The notes under the pieces: model-generated
What the model was told of the DNA's origin: nothing
The model's input: only the letters and a program-made list of their open reading frames with translations
Databases searched by the model: none
Translations under genes and position numbers: made by a program
Assembly: GCA_030544235.1 (NCBI GenBank)
Contig: CM060466.1
Location: forward strand, 18,595,092-18,659,091
From: Lepturacanthus savala
Taxonomy: Eukaryota; Chordata; Actinopteri; Scombriformes; Trichiuridae
Length of the DNA: 64,000 nucleotides
Direction: 5' to 3'
In this document: piece by piece, positions 26,641-40,700 of the stretch
How the letters are laid out: every line of letters begins with the position of its first letter
How positions within the stretch are numbered: the first letter of the stretch is position 1

Positions 26641-29600
26641 CTTTTTCTTTTTTGGAGGTGGAATGTTCCCTGCATGTGTCCCTCAGGGTGCAGCACCAGA
26701 GGAACTACTGGAGCCTGTCAGGGTGTCAGAGGTGATTTTATTTTAGTGCTTTCTGATTCCAGGGTGAAACATATTTTTGCCCACTGCCAGCTTACCAAAA
26801 GCAAACTAAAAAACAGTTTAGTGCTACTTCACTGAATACATTTCGCATGACGTGAACAACTAATACAAGCAGGTGATTCCAACACAGAGAAGGTTGCTAT
26901 GGTAACTGGAATATGAGGAGGAGAAAAGGGAGCCCAAAAATAATTTTAAAAAAAGCGAATCAGACAAGAGTGTATATGTACAACATCTAGTATTTAGCAG
27001 CAGTTCTTTTGTTTTTTTGTTGAGGCTTGGATTGTGGGATAAGAACATGGTGTGACATGACATCCTGCCATCTTACTGTTCAATTACTGTGTTTCTAATC
27101 CAGTAAGAAAGAATATTTAAAAGAATATTTCCACCTCCAGACATCCAGCCACATTTGACTTTTTTGTCTTTGTGTTACAGTTGATTTTCTCTATACTTTA
27201 TTGTCCTATTTATATGCATATTTTGTACTGTCTGAATTGGAAATTAATCTTTCCTGCCTTGTGTAAAACACTTCAAATTGCCTTGTATGTATTGTGACAC
27301 TGTTTCTCCACATTACAAAAAAAAGATCCAAAATTTACAAAGATTAACAACAAAATGCAATAGAAACATAAAAGAAAGAAAACAAAACAAATTTGAGGAC
27401 TCCAGTGACCACATTCATGCACATGCATACATGCATACCTACATATAAATACCAGACATATCCATACTGTAGACATTTACACATACATAGACTCTTTTAG
27501 CACCTAAAGGGACTCAAAACTTACAGTCCCACATCTTATATATAAAATTTGCCATGTTAGATATTACAATTTTAAATAACCACAGTAGCTTCTGACCATG
27601 GTCTAGCCAGAATAGCTCAGTTTTTTTCTTTGCCTTGTAGCAGCTTGTTAATGTCAAATTAGTTAGTGTTTAATTATTGCCTTACAGTTCAGTGGGGACA
27701 GAAAACAACCTGAAAATGCTAGGTTGAATGGAAACGCTTGACATGTAAACATCATTTTTTAATTAAGAGTCTGCGGCTAACTCCTGCTCATCATTGGTGA
27801 ACTGTGCTGTAAGCTGCAGCCCTGTTTCACTTCTAAAGGGAGCGGACATTAGTCAGACTAATCATTTAATGCATTCACCCAGAATGCCAGAAAATACAGT
27901 AAAGCTAATGAGGTTTCTCTATCGCTGCCTGTCTACCTATTATACCTCACTCTTTCCTTCTCATCAGCATTTCATTGCATTACAATTGCTTCCCTAAATA
28001 AAGAAAAAAAACAGTAATAAAATATGTTTTTGTACATCTTTCAAGGCTGCATACAAACAAATACAGCACAGTACAGCATTCTTTTTTTTTCTTGTGACTC
28101 ATCCATGTGCATGATGTTTTCCACTCACGTGTTTCGGTTTGTATTTGATTTTGTGCATCTTTTGCTTTTGCCCCGAGGCAAAAACCCACATGAGCCCTTC
28201 AAGACTCTCAAGTAAAAGCATCCATTGCTTCTTTTCTCGTTTTTGTCTTTTACACTTTTGATGCGGTGTGTCTGTATACATTATTATAACACACATACTA
28301 TGTTATTAAAGTTGCTCCAATTCCCCCTTCTTGTCCCTCTTTCTTTCTTTCTTTCTTTCTTTTTTTTTAAATAAAAATCCAAGAAAATAGGGATCCACTT
28401 TTAGTCAGTAAGCAGAGAGCCCCATGAGCTGCCCAGCTGGGAAATGAGACACACTGATCTCTATTAATCTGGACGAATAGCAAGCTGTTTCCCATTTCAG
28501 GGGCTGAGCTCCCTCCTTAGAGTTTGTATTTCAAGGTTGAATATGTCTTGACAAGGTTGCCCCATCCCAAAGGCCCCTCCAAATTAGTCTGAAAAATCCT
28601 GCCTTGTCTAAAATGTGTAGGACACATCTGGAAGAGGTGCAGCTTTGCTCATCGGTGAACTGAAGCCAGATGCAAACAGCTTTATTAGCTGAGGGGTTGA
28701 TAGTGTTATTCAGCTTTAATAGGGCTAACATTGTGTCTTGACCCTTGCTAAATAAACCAACAAAACAGTCTCCAGGTGTCACTGTGCTTTTCTCTGTACA
28801 CATGTGTGTCTGTACATGTGTTGTCAAGCTGGATGTGGGAAATTGCCAAGTTGAAAATTCAAAATTCAAGCTTGAAGCCTTTTTATGACTCAGATGCTAA
28901 AACCTTTTCATGTCAACCTCCTCTAAACTGACTTAAATTCCACCATGGATCCCCATGTGATATGATTTTGTCTGCTTTTAGATGTTACAGAAAAGTATAT
29001 CATATAACACTCATGACCAAAACAGTCATAAATTCTGTCATTTTGTACTTATGAATGGAATTATAGTGAAAAGAACCAATTCCCCTTTTTGCTGGGGTCC
29101 CCTTGGAACCCCCTTGAGGTCCACTGGGGGTCCCCAGAACCCACTTTGAGAACCACTGCTCTACATAGAGCGATAGATCGGTCTTATTTGATTTACAGTG
29201 TTTTCAGGGAAAGAGGAAATGATTAGAGAAATCGTTCAAATTGAAGCTCCAAATTTGAGAGCTATTACATCATAAACCTTTAACTAGCGATTCAAAAATG
29301 TCTGACTTCCAAGTCGTCTGGAACCAAATGTAAGATTGTCCAGACGTGTTCTTGTTGCACCCATTTTAATCAGGGTGCTTTGGGAGCTGATTTTTGAATT
29401 TGGAAAAGAGGACTCTCCCAGCAGATTACTCACATCAACCAGCTGCAGTGAGGATTTAAAACAGACTTCCAACTGTCATGCTTTTTTATTTCCCCAATCT
29501 GTCCATCGTTAGTAATTCTTTTGTCTCTCCTTCTCTCTGCACATTTCCTGCTGGACCTCGGCACACTCACAACACCCTCCTCCCACATCCTCCTCCCGCT

Positions 29601-32600
29601 CGCTCCCAGTCTAACCACTACTCCCAAGATAAATCTCGACCACAACGAAAACATACACAGCTGTTTAACCCATCGCTGTGAGGAAGGAAAGGGAGAGGAG
29701 CCCAGGGGAGCAATGGAGAGATGGAGAAGGTGCAGAACAAAGAAAGAAAAAAATGAAGGAGAATGACAATTTTTGTTTTGCAAAAATAGAAAAGAAAAAA
29801 AAAACCTTCTTGACTGGCTTCATCATGATGGCAGCATGACAGGCACCACATCTGTGAGTCCAAAACAGAATAGTTGAAGAGCAGTGTCAACACCACAATA
29901 TCTGACACAGAGGCTGCAGGTTTTATTTTAACCCTCATTGTGTTCCTAGTCAAATCTGACAGTTTCAAAGTTTTTGTCTCTGAAAAATGTGATTAATTTG
30001 ATCAGATTCACCGAAGATTCCATGACTTTGTCCACAAAGAGGATTTCAGCACATAAAATAAATTGTATTAACACACACGCAACACACACATACACGCATC
30101 ACATTTTAAAGGGTGTCAAAACAAATGTCCTTGGTAACTTTGTTCCAAAGTAGTCTGTGATAGTAGTAGACAGCAGACTATGTTTCACCTGATTATGACT
30201 ATGAGACATACAGACCATAAATAACAAATAGAAATTCAAAACTTGTAATGTTCACAAAACGTTATGTTGTTGTTGAAAAAATAAATCTATATAGCACAAC
30301 AAGAGGTGATAATATGTGTATTATTACAGTTTTTAAGATGAAACACCAAATTAATTAACATGAAACAAACACAACACGAGAGTTAAATCACTGTAAATGC
30401 AATGCATTTATCACTCTGTGTCTGATTATAAATGTTAGTGTGACAGTGCTTGAACCATTATTTCATCAGACTTTTAAAGTTTAACTGAGATTAAATTGCA
30501 TGTTTCTTTTGTTTTTATATCTGCCCTGTCAATCACGGGAATCAAAAGATGTTTTTCCTATCTGGACAGAATGTTAATGAATTAAGTAAAAGTTCCATTT
30601 GATATTACTAAAAATGAATGAGAAGAAACAGCAATTTCATTCTTTTATTATTTATTACCCCCAAAATGTATGAAATCAACTGAGTCTCTCACAATATCCC
30701 TAACCTATTGCTGCAGCAAATTAAATATCCTTAAACATATCTGAAAATTTAAATTTGTTCTTTTTAGAATGAGGTGTTCCTCTCTAAGATTTATATACTT
30801 TGTCTGTATTTCCAGCCAGTTCAGTTGCTGTCAAACACACTAAGAAAAATATTGATGATCCATAAAAAAAGCTCCATTGACATTATTTTGACAGCGTAAC
30901 AGGATGAATAAATGTGATTTAATTTGTCTCTTTAATGAATAAGATAAAATGCACCTTGCTTAAACTTGGTATTTTAAAGTAAAAGGCTTTCAATCCCTGC
31001 ATGCTGTTTATCTTTCTGTTCCCATCAGAGTTGCTTTTGGTCCATTAATTGAATTGCTTGTGTGCAGTATCGATCTGGAACAGTGTTTTCCTCTTGACTG
31101 TCAGTCAGAGATGTGTGTATCCCTGACTGAGTTATTGGGTTTTGTAAAACAAAACAGCAAAAAAAATGATATCTGAAGCAGAATGATATCCCCCGCTGGA
31201 GATTCACAGCTGTCAGCTTTGGAGAGGGCTATTAACCTTTATCAGTCCAGAGAAAAATAAGTGCAGAGGCGTTTTTTATCCATTGGTTTGGCAACGCCAG
31301 TCTGTCACTGTTTGTCAACACTTACATCCAGAGTATTATATCTTCGCAACAATAGATTATTATGAAATTATACATTACACATTATATTCATAGAACAACT
31401 TAGACAGTTTAGCAGCATATTACACAGCTAAACCCATAGACTTTGAATGTCCAATTCATTACTTTAATTAGGATTTTGATGGTTGGATGACAATGGGGCT
31501 CTAAAAGTTTGTTAGATCCATATGCATATGTTGTGTGAACAAGTTATTATAATAAAAAATAAATTCATTAATTAATTAAAAAGATAGTAACTTCTAACAT
31601 TTAAGGATTTTAGGGGCTCCACTAGATAACTAAGTTTAGTTTTGAAACTCTTGTCTTTGTCTGTATTGTTGCATTTTGGACATTATAAACTTTGCAAAGG
31701 TAAATTTATTGTGCCCCCTATAGTGTTGAAATATAGTAGGTTGCTTGTAATTTTTATTAATTGGTAAGTATTTTGGTTATATCTTTGCTCTGTATTTATT
31801 CTTTTGTTTCCAAAACATCTTTGTAAGAGATGAACTTTAAATTTTGACTTAACCACTTAAGCCCCAGGTTTATTTTTCGGTTTTCCTGCTATGAATGATT
31901 ATAAATATGGAATATCTCTCCAACCACAAAGGTTATTGTACTTGAACCTGATATCAAAAGAAATCAACATGAGAGGTGACTGCAGAAGTATCAGAATCAA
32001 TTTATGTTGCTGTGACAGAGCAAATAGAGCTAGTGTTTTATTACAGAAAAATTACTTTATTTAGAACTTAAATCAAGACCAAACTGACCTAAATCAGGAA
32101 AAAAAATAAATAAGCAAAATTATCTGCAATGCAAAGTTAAGTGATGAATAAGATAAGAGTTTAAATATCAATTTCAACTTGCCCATAAAATCATATAAAT
32201 CACACTGAGGAACATTACAGAACATGAAGATGAAGATTCTGTGAGATGTTTAAAAATGAGATTATAAAGGAAACAATTAAATAATTGTTCAAACAGCTTA
32301 AATTTAAATTAAATATCAAAATAATGGTTAGTTACAACCCTACTACTGATGTTATATAACTGATGTTATATTTAATTATTTAATTATTGTTTTGATGATG
32401 TAGATAATGATGATATATCTTGATGCAGTAACAGTAACATTGTGTTTTACTACAGATAAAATACTTTATTTAGTGTTGGAGCTGAGGTTTTCTCATGCAA
32501 TATATGAATAAAACTCAATGCTGTGATGTATCAGGGGGTTTAGCAATTTAACAGGTTAAGCCACACTTGGCCCACACATGTAACACCCAGCATCAAGCTG

Positions 32601-33950
32601 TTGTATTTACTATTTGCTACTGACCAAGGTCAGTAAAGTCTTATTAAGCTACTTGACAATATAAAGAAGATTTGTTGCACCACTTCCTCCCTGTTCCATT
32701 GTCCTTGTCAATAAAAAAACAGCTTCCCTTCATGTTACTGTGTTGATGATGGTAAATGCATGGCATTCAAAGCATGTACTCAGTTGTTTCCTAACAGTGA
32801 AAAATTGGTGTGTAAATCCCATTGTGTGCGAGAATGCTGCTTACACAAGGCCAGTATTCATGGCTCAGTGAGTGCAGTGAAGATTTTTTAATTTAGCAGC
32901 CCTCAGGGCAGCATGTAAACTAAAACTGCTGGATGGAGATTAAGTGGATTTCATGTCACCGTGAACAAAGTTATTACTACACACACACACATACCGCACA
33001 CACACAAACATACACACACACCACACACACACAGGCATATTGCACAAACCGAGCAGGATTTATTTTGCACTTTGGACATGATGTGTTACTATAACCTCTA
33101 ACACTATGTTTCTGAATGTGTTCGAGGCTGCCAGAGCCAAAATCCAACTCCTGCTCATATAAATTCAACACTCTGTTCATGTATCCAATATGTTCATTTA
33201 CAGATTATTGATAGATACACATTCCAACAGTGTGTTTGTGTGTAAACCAGATGTGGCTCTTTAGTTGTGTAATGTAAAGTATGTCTCAGTGAGTGAGACT
33301 TACTTGGTCAATATTTTTAGGCCAAAAAGCTTGTTCGGAATTGTGTAATATTTTAATACCTCAGGGCCTTTTCATACTTGGCCTAAATACTTGAATCTCG
33401 ATCCCAGGACTATTTATTTGGAATAAGGGGTCATTATGAGAGATTTATCCTCACTCTGGATTATTTTACTTTAATTTATAAGCTTTATTTGTCAAGGAAC
33501 TTGTACAAAAAAATACATAGATATCACAGATATAAGATGTTTAGCACCAGATTATAGCAGTTTTCTTAGTTCTATGTGCAGTCTCTGGACAGGTCAACAC
33601 ACAGAGATTTCTATGTCATACAAAATGCATAAAATGCATACAATTCACATTTGTCCTCAACAAGACATTAACCTCTGTGTTAAGTAACATTTCAATCATC
33701 TCTAGTGGATGTTAAGATCAACAACATTGACCAACTGCTGGAAAATTCAAAAAGTCAGAACCGCTTATGAAATGTCTTCTCTTTCTCCATTTCAGAAAAC
33801 ACTCTGGCTCCAAATGACCTCAAACAAGCAAGATGGCAGCTTCTGGAGACATTTTTGCTTCAATTTAGCATAGCATTAGGAAGCCAATGTCTATGGATTT
33901 TACATAAGAAGTGACAGAACTAGTTGTATTAAACAGGATAAAGAGAGCTT
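26641..33950. other. Intergenic, no gene supported
   Basis: No exon chain or family-like frame on either strand. It holds a (CTTT)n/T tract at 28338-28369 and a hAT-type end at about 29064-29158. An (AC)-rich patch lies at 32980-33035. The human neighbour IL2RB was looked for here and not recognised. Confidence 0.45.
29064..29158 (-). mobile_element. hAT-type transposon end fragment
   Basis: Ends in GAACCCACTTTGAGAACCACTG, the reverse of the hAT-type terminus CAGTGGTTCTCAAAGTGG that also appears at 63729 on the plus strand. The other end of this copy is not recognised, so only a fragment is claimed. Confidence 0.6.
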
Positions 33951-34035
33951 GTGATAGAAATTCAAATCCAATTACACACACCTAATGAGATGCTGTGTGA
34001 ATGTCTCTTTTATTCTTTCTATGCTTTTTGCATGT

Positions 34036-34108
34036 GGCCCAGTGGCCTAATGGATAAGGCATCAGCCTCCGGAGCTGGGGATTGTGGGTTCAAGTCCCAC
34101 CTGGGTCG
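34036..34108 (+). tRNA. tRNA-Arg (anticodon CCG)
   Basis: 73 nt. The acceptor GGCCCAG pairs with CTGGGTC (one G-T wobble). The A box is TGGCCTAATGG, the anticodon loop CTCCGGA gives CCG, and the T arm GTGGG-TTCAAGT-CCCAC pairs perfectly. No intron. Matches the vertebrate tRNA-Arg-CCG consensus that I know almost base for base. First intact member of the array. Confidence 0.93.
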
Positions 34109-35379
34109 ATACCTGCACAAGATGCATTTAACATGGAAATTTGGAATTTCAAATATGTTAAAATAATTTCCCCATATAATGAATGTTTATCCATTTACCT
34201 CTGAAAAACCAGCCAGCCTGATTCAGATGGATGGTCACGGCTACTTCGGCCCCCATAATCATCTCTGCTTTCCCTTTTTAACTCACCCGTATGATTTTCT
34301 TTCACAAACAAACCTTCTGCCAGCAAGTTGTTTCCAGTCATTCAAAGCTTCCAAGTTAGCCTCTACTTAAACATCCCAAAAACAATGCATGAAGATTGTT
34401 TCTGTTTATTTTTGGTATTTTCTCCTTACTGTTGATCATCATTATTTAGCCATTAAATCTCTCCACCATATGAGTTGTATATATCTTAGTTTTTGTTAAA
34501 CTTGTGAAACCACACAGAAAACATTTGGAAACATGGCTACTCACGCATTCTAGATTAATTAGATCACATATTTCATCTACTGTACTATCGTACTATCATG
34601 CATGTTTGTAAATATTGTGGTCACTGTCTAATGCATTTTGGCAGAACACTTATAATACTGTTCTGTTGCTTGGAATAAAATCAACTCCATCTGTCTTCCT
34701 AAATGTTTTCATACTCAAAGCAAAACGAAGAGCAGCAATTTAATCAGCATCCCACGCCAAGTCTGCCAGCCTCCTCCTTCTGGTTCTCTCTCCTCTGCAT
34801 GATTTTGTTTAATCACTCTTTTACTTTTACTTCATTTATATGCTTCTGCCTTCCTGATAAGCATACTGAATGTATGGTTTATGTGTGTATGGACGGATTC
34901 TGATGAAGACTTGAGCTACCTCCTACCTACCTCAGGCATCGTCTATAGGTCTTCTATCTGGTATTCTCCTCAGCACCTTTATAAACCATGGGTGTGGGAA
35001 ACATCATTCTACAGGAAAACAAACCGAATCACTGCACAGTTGTGCCTTTTGCCTCCCAGGGAAATAACGATTATGATCTTGCATCACTGGTACTGACACA
35101 TATTTTAAGAGATCATATTTTTAGAGGGTAAACAACATAACTAGAAGCATGTTTGTGAGACCTCTGGGTATATGTGTGTGTGACAATGTCTGGGAGGTTC
35201 AGACAGGAAGTGTTTTTTGTTATTTGCTGCGCCTTAAACTCAGTGGAGCAAGCAAGGTAGACGTGTCTGATAATTAACACCAACTAAAGAAATTTCATTA
35301 AAAAACACATGAACCTGTCTTATTGTCGCCTGTGGTCCTGTCTGTAAATCCACTTTATCTTTTTCCGATTTTGCTATCT

Positions 35380-35448
35380 TCAGTGCCCTAATAGGCAGAG
35401 CCTCAGTCTCTGAAGCTGTAGCTTGTGGGTTCAAGTCACACATGGGAC
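35380..35448 (+). pseudogene. Decayed tRNA-Arg copy
   Basis: Reads as 'cagtgccctaataggcagag...' through 'cttgtgggttcaagtcacacatggga'. The T arm is recognisable but the anticodon region (CAGTCTCTGAAG) no longer carries CCG and the acceptor stem is lost. Confidence 0.75.
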
Positions 35449-36177
35449 TTGTTTGGTGTGGTGTTGCTTTGAGTTATGTGTGAGCTCTGTGTGTGTTGTT
35501 ACCAGAGATGAAAACTCAATAAAAATGTTAAGTATTAAAAAAGAAAACGCATGTTGTCCATGCACATCAGCAGATGGGGGAGTGGTGATAATAATTTAAA
35601 TATGAATCTGATAGTCAGACAATCTCTTCCGGAAGAAATATCTCCTATAGTTTTGACGAAAGAAGTGACAGAAATGGTTGTTTCAAATTTTTTACTGAAG
35701 AGAGCTTGAGCTAGAAATTCAAATTGGATCATCAGTTTCAAAATTTGCAAAAGTTGTGTGACATAGACCATCAATATGGACACCAGAAAGATGTAAGCAA
35801 GGCATACTTAACTGTTTATTTCCCTATTTAAATCTGTAGCACGTAACTTTTACATTTAAATGAACATGCGATCCATTCAAGTCCTTCCCAAATGGGTTCA
35901 CACAATGCTGATTAAACATATCATCAGCAGGTAAATCTTTCATGCTTTAGGGGCAGAGGAATTACACTGGCTACTTCTATACTCTCTAAAACCAAATGGA
36001 TTACATTTTGATAATGAAACAAGTCGTTTTGTAGGGTTTGTATGATGCTTTAGAATTTTTTACAGCCACTAAGTTAACAGAGTCGGCGACTGCCGAGCCC
36101 ATAATGCAAGCATGTGTGCAGTGTTTGCAGATGGAGATAAACATTCCATGCTGCATCTTTAAAGTTTTGTCATGTGT

Positions 36178-36250
36178 GGCCCAGTGGCCTAATGGATAAG
36201 GCATCAGCCTCCGGAGCTGGGGATTGTGGGTTCAAGTCCCACCTGGGTCG
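36178..36250 (+). tRNA. tRNA-Arg (anticodon CCG)
   Basis: Identical over its 73 nt to the copy at 34036. Acceptor, D, anticodon and T stems are all intact, with CCG in the anticodon loop. Confidence 0.93.
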
Positions 36251-36871
36251 ATATCTTGTCAAATTACTCCACATTTGTAGCTGATATGTTATCAGGTTTA
36301 GCATAGCGATTTGAAATTAGAAATATGCTACTATTGAGTACATAAAATTGCAGCTGAAAGAGCAGAGAAACATGCCAACATGGTTGACCGTACCTATTTC
36401 CTCCCACAAATCATCTCTGCTTTCCCTTTTAAATTCACTTATATGAATCTATATCTTTCTCAAACAAACCTGCTATCTCTGTGACATAGTCTGGATTGAT
36501 TATGATGATTTCCCTCCACTGAGCTTCCCATGTGGCTGCAATAGCTCAGAATAAAAACAAAAACCAAAAAAAGTGATGCTTTTTCTTAGATTATGACCAC
36601 CATGACTGATGAATCTGTGACCTCACCTAGCCTGGGTATAACCATCCTTCATTGCATGTGAATTCACTTTGCTGTGAAATTCAGTCTGGACACCAAGGAC
36701 CCAATTTTCCACTAATCTAGGAAACCAATCACAGAATAGCATAGCAGAAAAGCATATGGTAACTTATCTTCTAGGGCTAGACCCCACCAGTTGATGCCAC
36801 AAAAAATCTTCACACTGTACCTTTAACCAGTACCATCTGTTAATCTGTATTTACATACGTTATCTTTCTTT

Positions 36872-36943
36872 CTCGGTGGGCTAATGGCTGTGGCATTAGC
36901 CTCCAGGGCTGGAAATTGTGTATTCAAATCCAACCTGGACCGC
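36872..36943 (+). pseudogene. Decayed tRNA-Arg copy
   Basis: Resembles the Arg gene ('tcggtgggctaatggctgtggcattagcctccagggctgg' in parts) but the anticodon CCG has become CCA. The A box is changed and stems contain mismatches. Probably not functional. Confidence 0.75.
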
Positions 36944-37476
36944 ATCCCCAAAAAACATCATGTAGAATAGCATAATGTTTTAAGAAAGAGTGATATTGAA
37001 TTTATCATGGTGGTTTGCAAATTGAAATAATAACATAAGTGTCCCATCTGAAGAAAGAATGCATTCATTACAAATCAAACTGCAACCCGAGTCGCCGGAT
37101 ATCCATTTCACCAGAAAAACATGTGCACTGTCAACATGGTTGTTCACAGCTATTGTTTCTCCTCATAATCATCTCTGCTTTCACTTATTTACTCATAATT
37201 TGGATTTTACTTAACAAACAAATGTGCTGCCAAGCTTAAAATCAAAGAGATGTTTTCTTCCAGCTATTCAAAGCTTCCAAGTTAGCCTCTATTTAACAAG
37301 ATTGGTTCTGTCTATTTTGGTGATTTTTCTAGTCAAGTTTGATTACTTCTTTATTTGTGACTGTAGGACTATCTAGCCATTGCATCAAAGCAATTAGATG
37401 CTAAAAACAAATGCAGGAATCACTTCACCATATGAGTTTCATGTGTCTTTTTTTCTAATTGGAAAAACACAGCCCA

Positions 37477-37485
37477 ACACACACA

Positions 37486-37535
<50 letters not shown>

Positions 37536-37554
37536 CACACGCACACACACACAT
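37477..37554. repeat. (AC)n microsatellite
   Basis: About 78 bp of CA repeats with two CG interruptions, inside a unit of the tRNA-Arg array. Confidence 0.96.
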
Positions 37555-38087
37555 CACATTGGGAAATATGGCTATTTAAGGACTTGAACAGCCATATTTA
37601 TAATATATAAGATTCCATGCCTCTTGAATGTTTGTTCATACAGCCTCTGTTTCCACAAGCTGTCAATCAGTGACCTGAAACACCCCAAATGCCTCAGTGG
37701 GAAACAGCTCAGTGTACAAGACAACAAACCAACACACTGCAGAGCTTCATTTTACCTCCCAGGGAAATTACGATTAAGAGCTTGCATCGCAGATAGTGAC
37801 ACATATTTTAAGACATGCATCACATTTTTAGAGAGTAAACAACATAACCAGAAGCCTTTGGGGATATGTGTGTGTGACAATGTCTGGAAGGCTCAGACAG
37901 GAAGTTTGGAAGTGTGTTTTTCTGTTGTTGTTGTTGTTTGTTATAACTTCAGCTCAGTGGCCCAGTTAGATAGACTTGTCTCTAACTGTACTGACATTTC
38001 GTTAAAAACACATAAAATTTGTCCTGTGGCAATTTCCTGCCTGTAAATCTCTCTGCATCTTATTTCCTATTACTGTTATTTATGTTT

Positions 38088-38141
38088 TCAGTGTCTTTAT
38101 GGGTGAGGCAGCAGCATTGTGGTTCCCACCTGGTATCATAT
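38088..38141 (+). pseudogene. Severely truncated tRNA-Arg copy
   Basis: Reads 'tcagtgtctttatgggtgaggcagcag' then 'cattgtggttcccacctggtatcat'. The whole anticodon arm is deleted; only D-arm and T-arm halves remain. Confidence 0.55.
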
Positions 38142-38612
38142 ATATGACATAATAATCTAATTTAGACTCATTTCTCACATACAGATTTTGAAATAAAAAT
38201 TACCAAAATGATTTGCGCAATTCTCAAATCCATACCATATACCATCTCCATATACAGATATCCTCAAATACATCGGAACACTGCTACCGTAATTCATATT
38301 GAACATGGTTGTGCATTCAGTTGAGCACATTATAGCACTTATAGTCTGAAGTGGACTTTCATATTTCACAAAATGTATCAAAATATCAGACTTGACAGAA
38401 CTATGTATGGAATCTTGCACACTAAGGGCATCCACCAGCTATTTCTATAGCCTCTAAGAACAAATGGATCACATTTAGATAATAAAACAAATCATTTTGT
38501 TTCAATGCTACAGAATTTTTCTTTTATAGCGCAATGGCTACAGAGCCGACTACTGCCACCAGAAGATAGGGACACACATCCCCCACTGCATCTTTAAGGT
38601 TCAGTAAGGTGT

Positions 38613-38685
38613 GGCCCAGTGGCCTAATGGATAAGGCATCAGCCTCCGGAGCTGGAGATTGTGGGTTCAAGTCCCACCTGGGTCG
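38613..38685 (+). tRNA. tRNA-Arg (anticodon CCG)
   Basis: 73 nt with one difference from the 34036 copy: the variable region reads GGAGATT instead of GGGGATT. All stems and the CCG anticodon are kept. Confidence 0.92.
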
Positions 38686-40419
38686 ATATCTTAACACAGA
38701 TCTTGTCAAATTATATGAATAGATTTAGCATACTACTACATCTACAGTTACAAATATCCTCAAATACACTACTGCTATAATTCATGGTTATACATTCATT
38801 CAAGCACATTATAGCTCTCAGTGTCTGAAGTGGATCTTTCCTATTTTACAAAATGTACCAAAATAGTGGACGTATGGAATCATTTGTGTGACATTTTGAG
38901 GAAAAACTGCAATACACATAAGGGATTTTTGTTCAATGGCGTCCTCTAATGGTGACCAGACACAAGAGCTTGAAAACGTTATTAGTAAGACACTGTAGAA
39001 GAAATTCAGAAACATGATGTCATTTATAAATTACATTGAAATAAATTCTTTAAAAAAAAAAAAAGAATCTGCTGTATTAGCTGTTATTGTTAGTGAACAC
39101 CATGTTTCATAGTAAACAGACACATGTCATTGACAAGCATTGGCTATCACTATAAAGGCAACTGCCCTGATAGATGGATTCTTTGGCCCTTAGAAGTCAG
39201 TTCAAACACTGTAGTTATTATTCACAGACCAAATATTGAATCATTCCCTGAGGATTAGGACTCATTTCCTGAGGATTAGGATTCATTTCCAGTAAAAGAG
39301 ATGAGTGAAAAAGAAGATATGTTAAGTATTAAGATAGGAATATTAGACATTTATTGAGTGAAATAGGGAGACAGAAACTGGGAGACTCAGTTAAAATCAC
39401 ACAATATGCTGATATTTATGTAACAAAGGCAGGAAAGCAAATGCAGATTAGTGCTGTACAGTATGTCAGTGCCCTACCAGCCCAAATAACCACAGTCATG
39501 AAAACTGGCTGATGATTCAAGGATGACAGTTCTATGATGTGGATGACAGCAGTATCATCAATGAAATATAATGCAATATGTAATTTTCTGCCACTATGGA
39601 TACAGCAATAAACAAACAGTAACAAAAGATGATGATTATGACAGTTTCGGATTAGCTCACTTGATTAGTTTAAATTAAAAATATTTTTTTTTAGGTTTGA
39701 AAGTTGTTGGGCTAATGAAAGTTCAACAAAATATTTAACACGAGTTTAGTCCTTTGTAAACATTTTAATCCAGAAAAGTATATACTGTATTAGACCTTTA
39801 CAGTTTCTCATGGAAGTTACACTTACATGTCTATTTAGGAAAATGACACAGTCTTTCCAAAGCTGACAAAACCCTTCAAAATAAATGCTGCGTGGCCAGT
39901 GTTTGAGCAGAGTGATCATTCTCCAATTGGAAGATGATCAAAACCAAGCTCAGAAACAGATGTGGAGAAGGAAGGCTCTTGGATCTTTTACTGCCGTCCG
40001 TTGAGAGGGACGTCCCAGTTGACCAGAATGAGATCATTAGCAATTACAAACTTGTGGCCAAAGTAATTCTCGTTCTAATTCAACAAGCTTGTTTCTCGTT
40101 TCCCCGACCACTGCTCAAAACAGCTAATTCTCAAAAAATGTTAATAGTTCCATGTTTTCATAACTTTATTATGATTTTGAGGAATAAACATTTACCATTA
40201 TAGCGCTTATGGTCTGAAGTGGACTTTCATATTTCATAAAATGTATCAAAATATCAGACTTAGCAGAACTATCTATGGAATCTTGCATACCAAGGGCATC
40301 CACCAGCTATTTCTATAGTCTCTAAGACCAAATGGATCACATTTAGATAATAAAACAAGTCATTTTGTTTCAATGCTATGGAGACAAATATTCCACACTG
40401 CATCTTAAAAGCTGAAAGA

Positions 40420-40492
40420 GGCCCAGTGGCCTAATGGATAAGGCATCAGCCTCCGGAGCTGGGGATTGTGGGTTCAAGTCCCACCTGGGTCG
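40420..40492 (+). tRNA. tRNA-Arg (anticodon CCG)
   Basis: Identical in its 73 nt to the copies at 34036 and 36178. The 5' flank differs (gctgaaag rather than catgt), so the copies diverge outside the gene while the gene itself is conserved. Confidence 0.93.
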
Positions 40493-40700
40493 ATATCTTA
40501 ACACAGATCTTGTCAAATCATTCCACATGTCCAGCTCATTTAGGTTTGGCATACTAATCCAAAACCATCTACAGGTACAAATATCCTCAAATACATATGG
40601 AATGCTCCTCCTATAATTCATATAGAACATGGTGTTATTATAGGTCTCAGGGTCTGAAGTGGATCTTTCCTATTTTACAAAATGTACCAAAATAGTGGAC

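Larger units (their letters stand above)
33950..40700 (+). repeat. Tandem array of tRNA-Arg-bearing units
   Basis: Four near-identical tRNA-Arg genes and three decayed relatives are spaced roughly 0.7-2.4 kb apart, all on the plus strand. Flanks are shared too. The segment 'ctatttctatagcctctaagaacaaatgg' (in parts) followed by 'atttagataataaaacaa' precedes the tRNA in units at about 35970, 38440 and 40310. 'gatatcttaacacagatcttgtcaaat' follows the tRNAs at 38686 and 40493. 'ttcaaagcttccaagttagcctct' recurs at 34340 and 37265. These show array growth by segmental tandem duplication. Confidence 0.8.

Noticed and set aside
29430..29968. Overlapping open frames of about 117 residues on both strands
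   Set aside because: Mutual shadows in a compositionally biased stretch; no domain or exon chain.
37624..38046. 140-residue plus-strand open frame
   Set aside because: Lies in a decayed unit of the tRNA-Arg array, no family resemblance, low-complexity Val run and no splice context.
33950..40700. CRISPR array
   Set aside because: The repeats are tRNA genes with vertebrate consensus in kilobase-spaced units of eukaryotic DNA; no short regular spacers.
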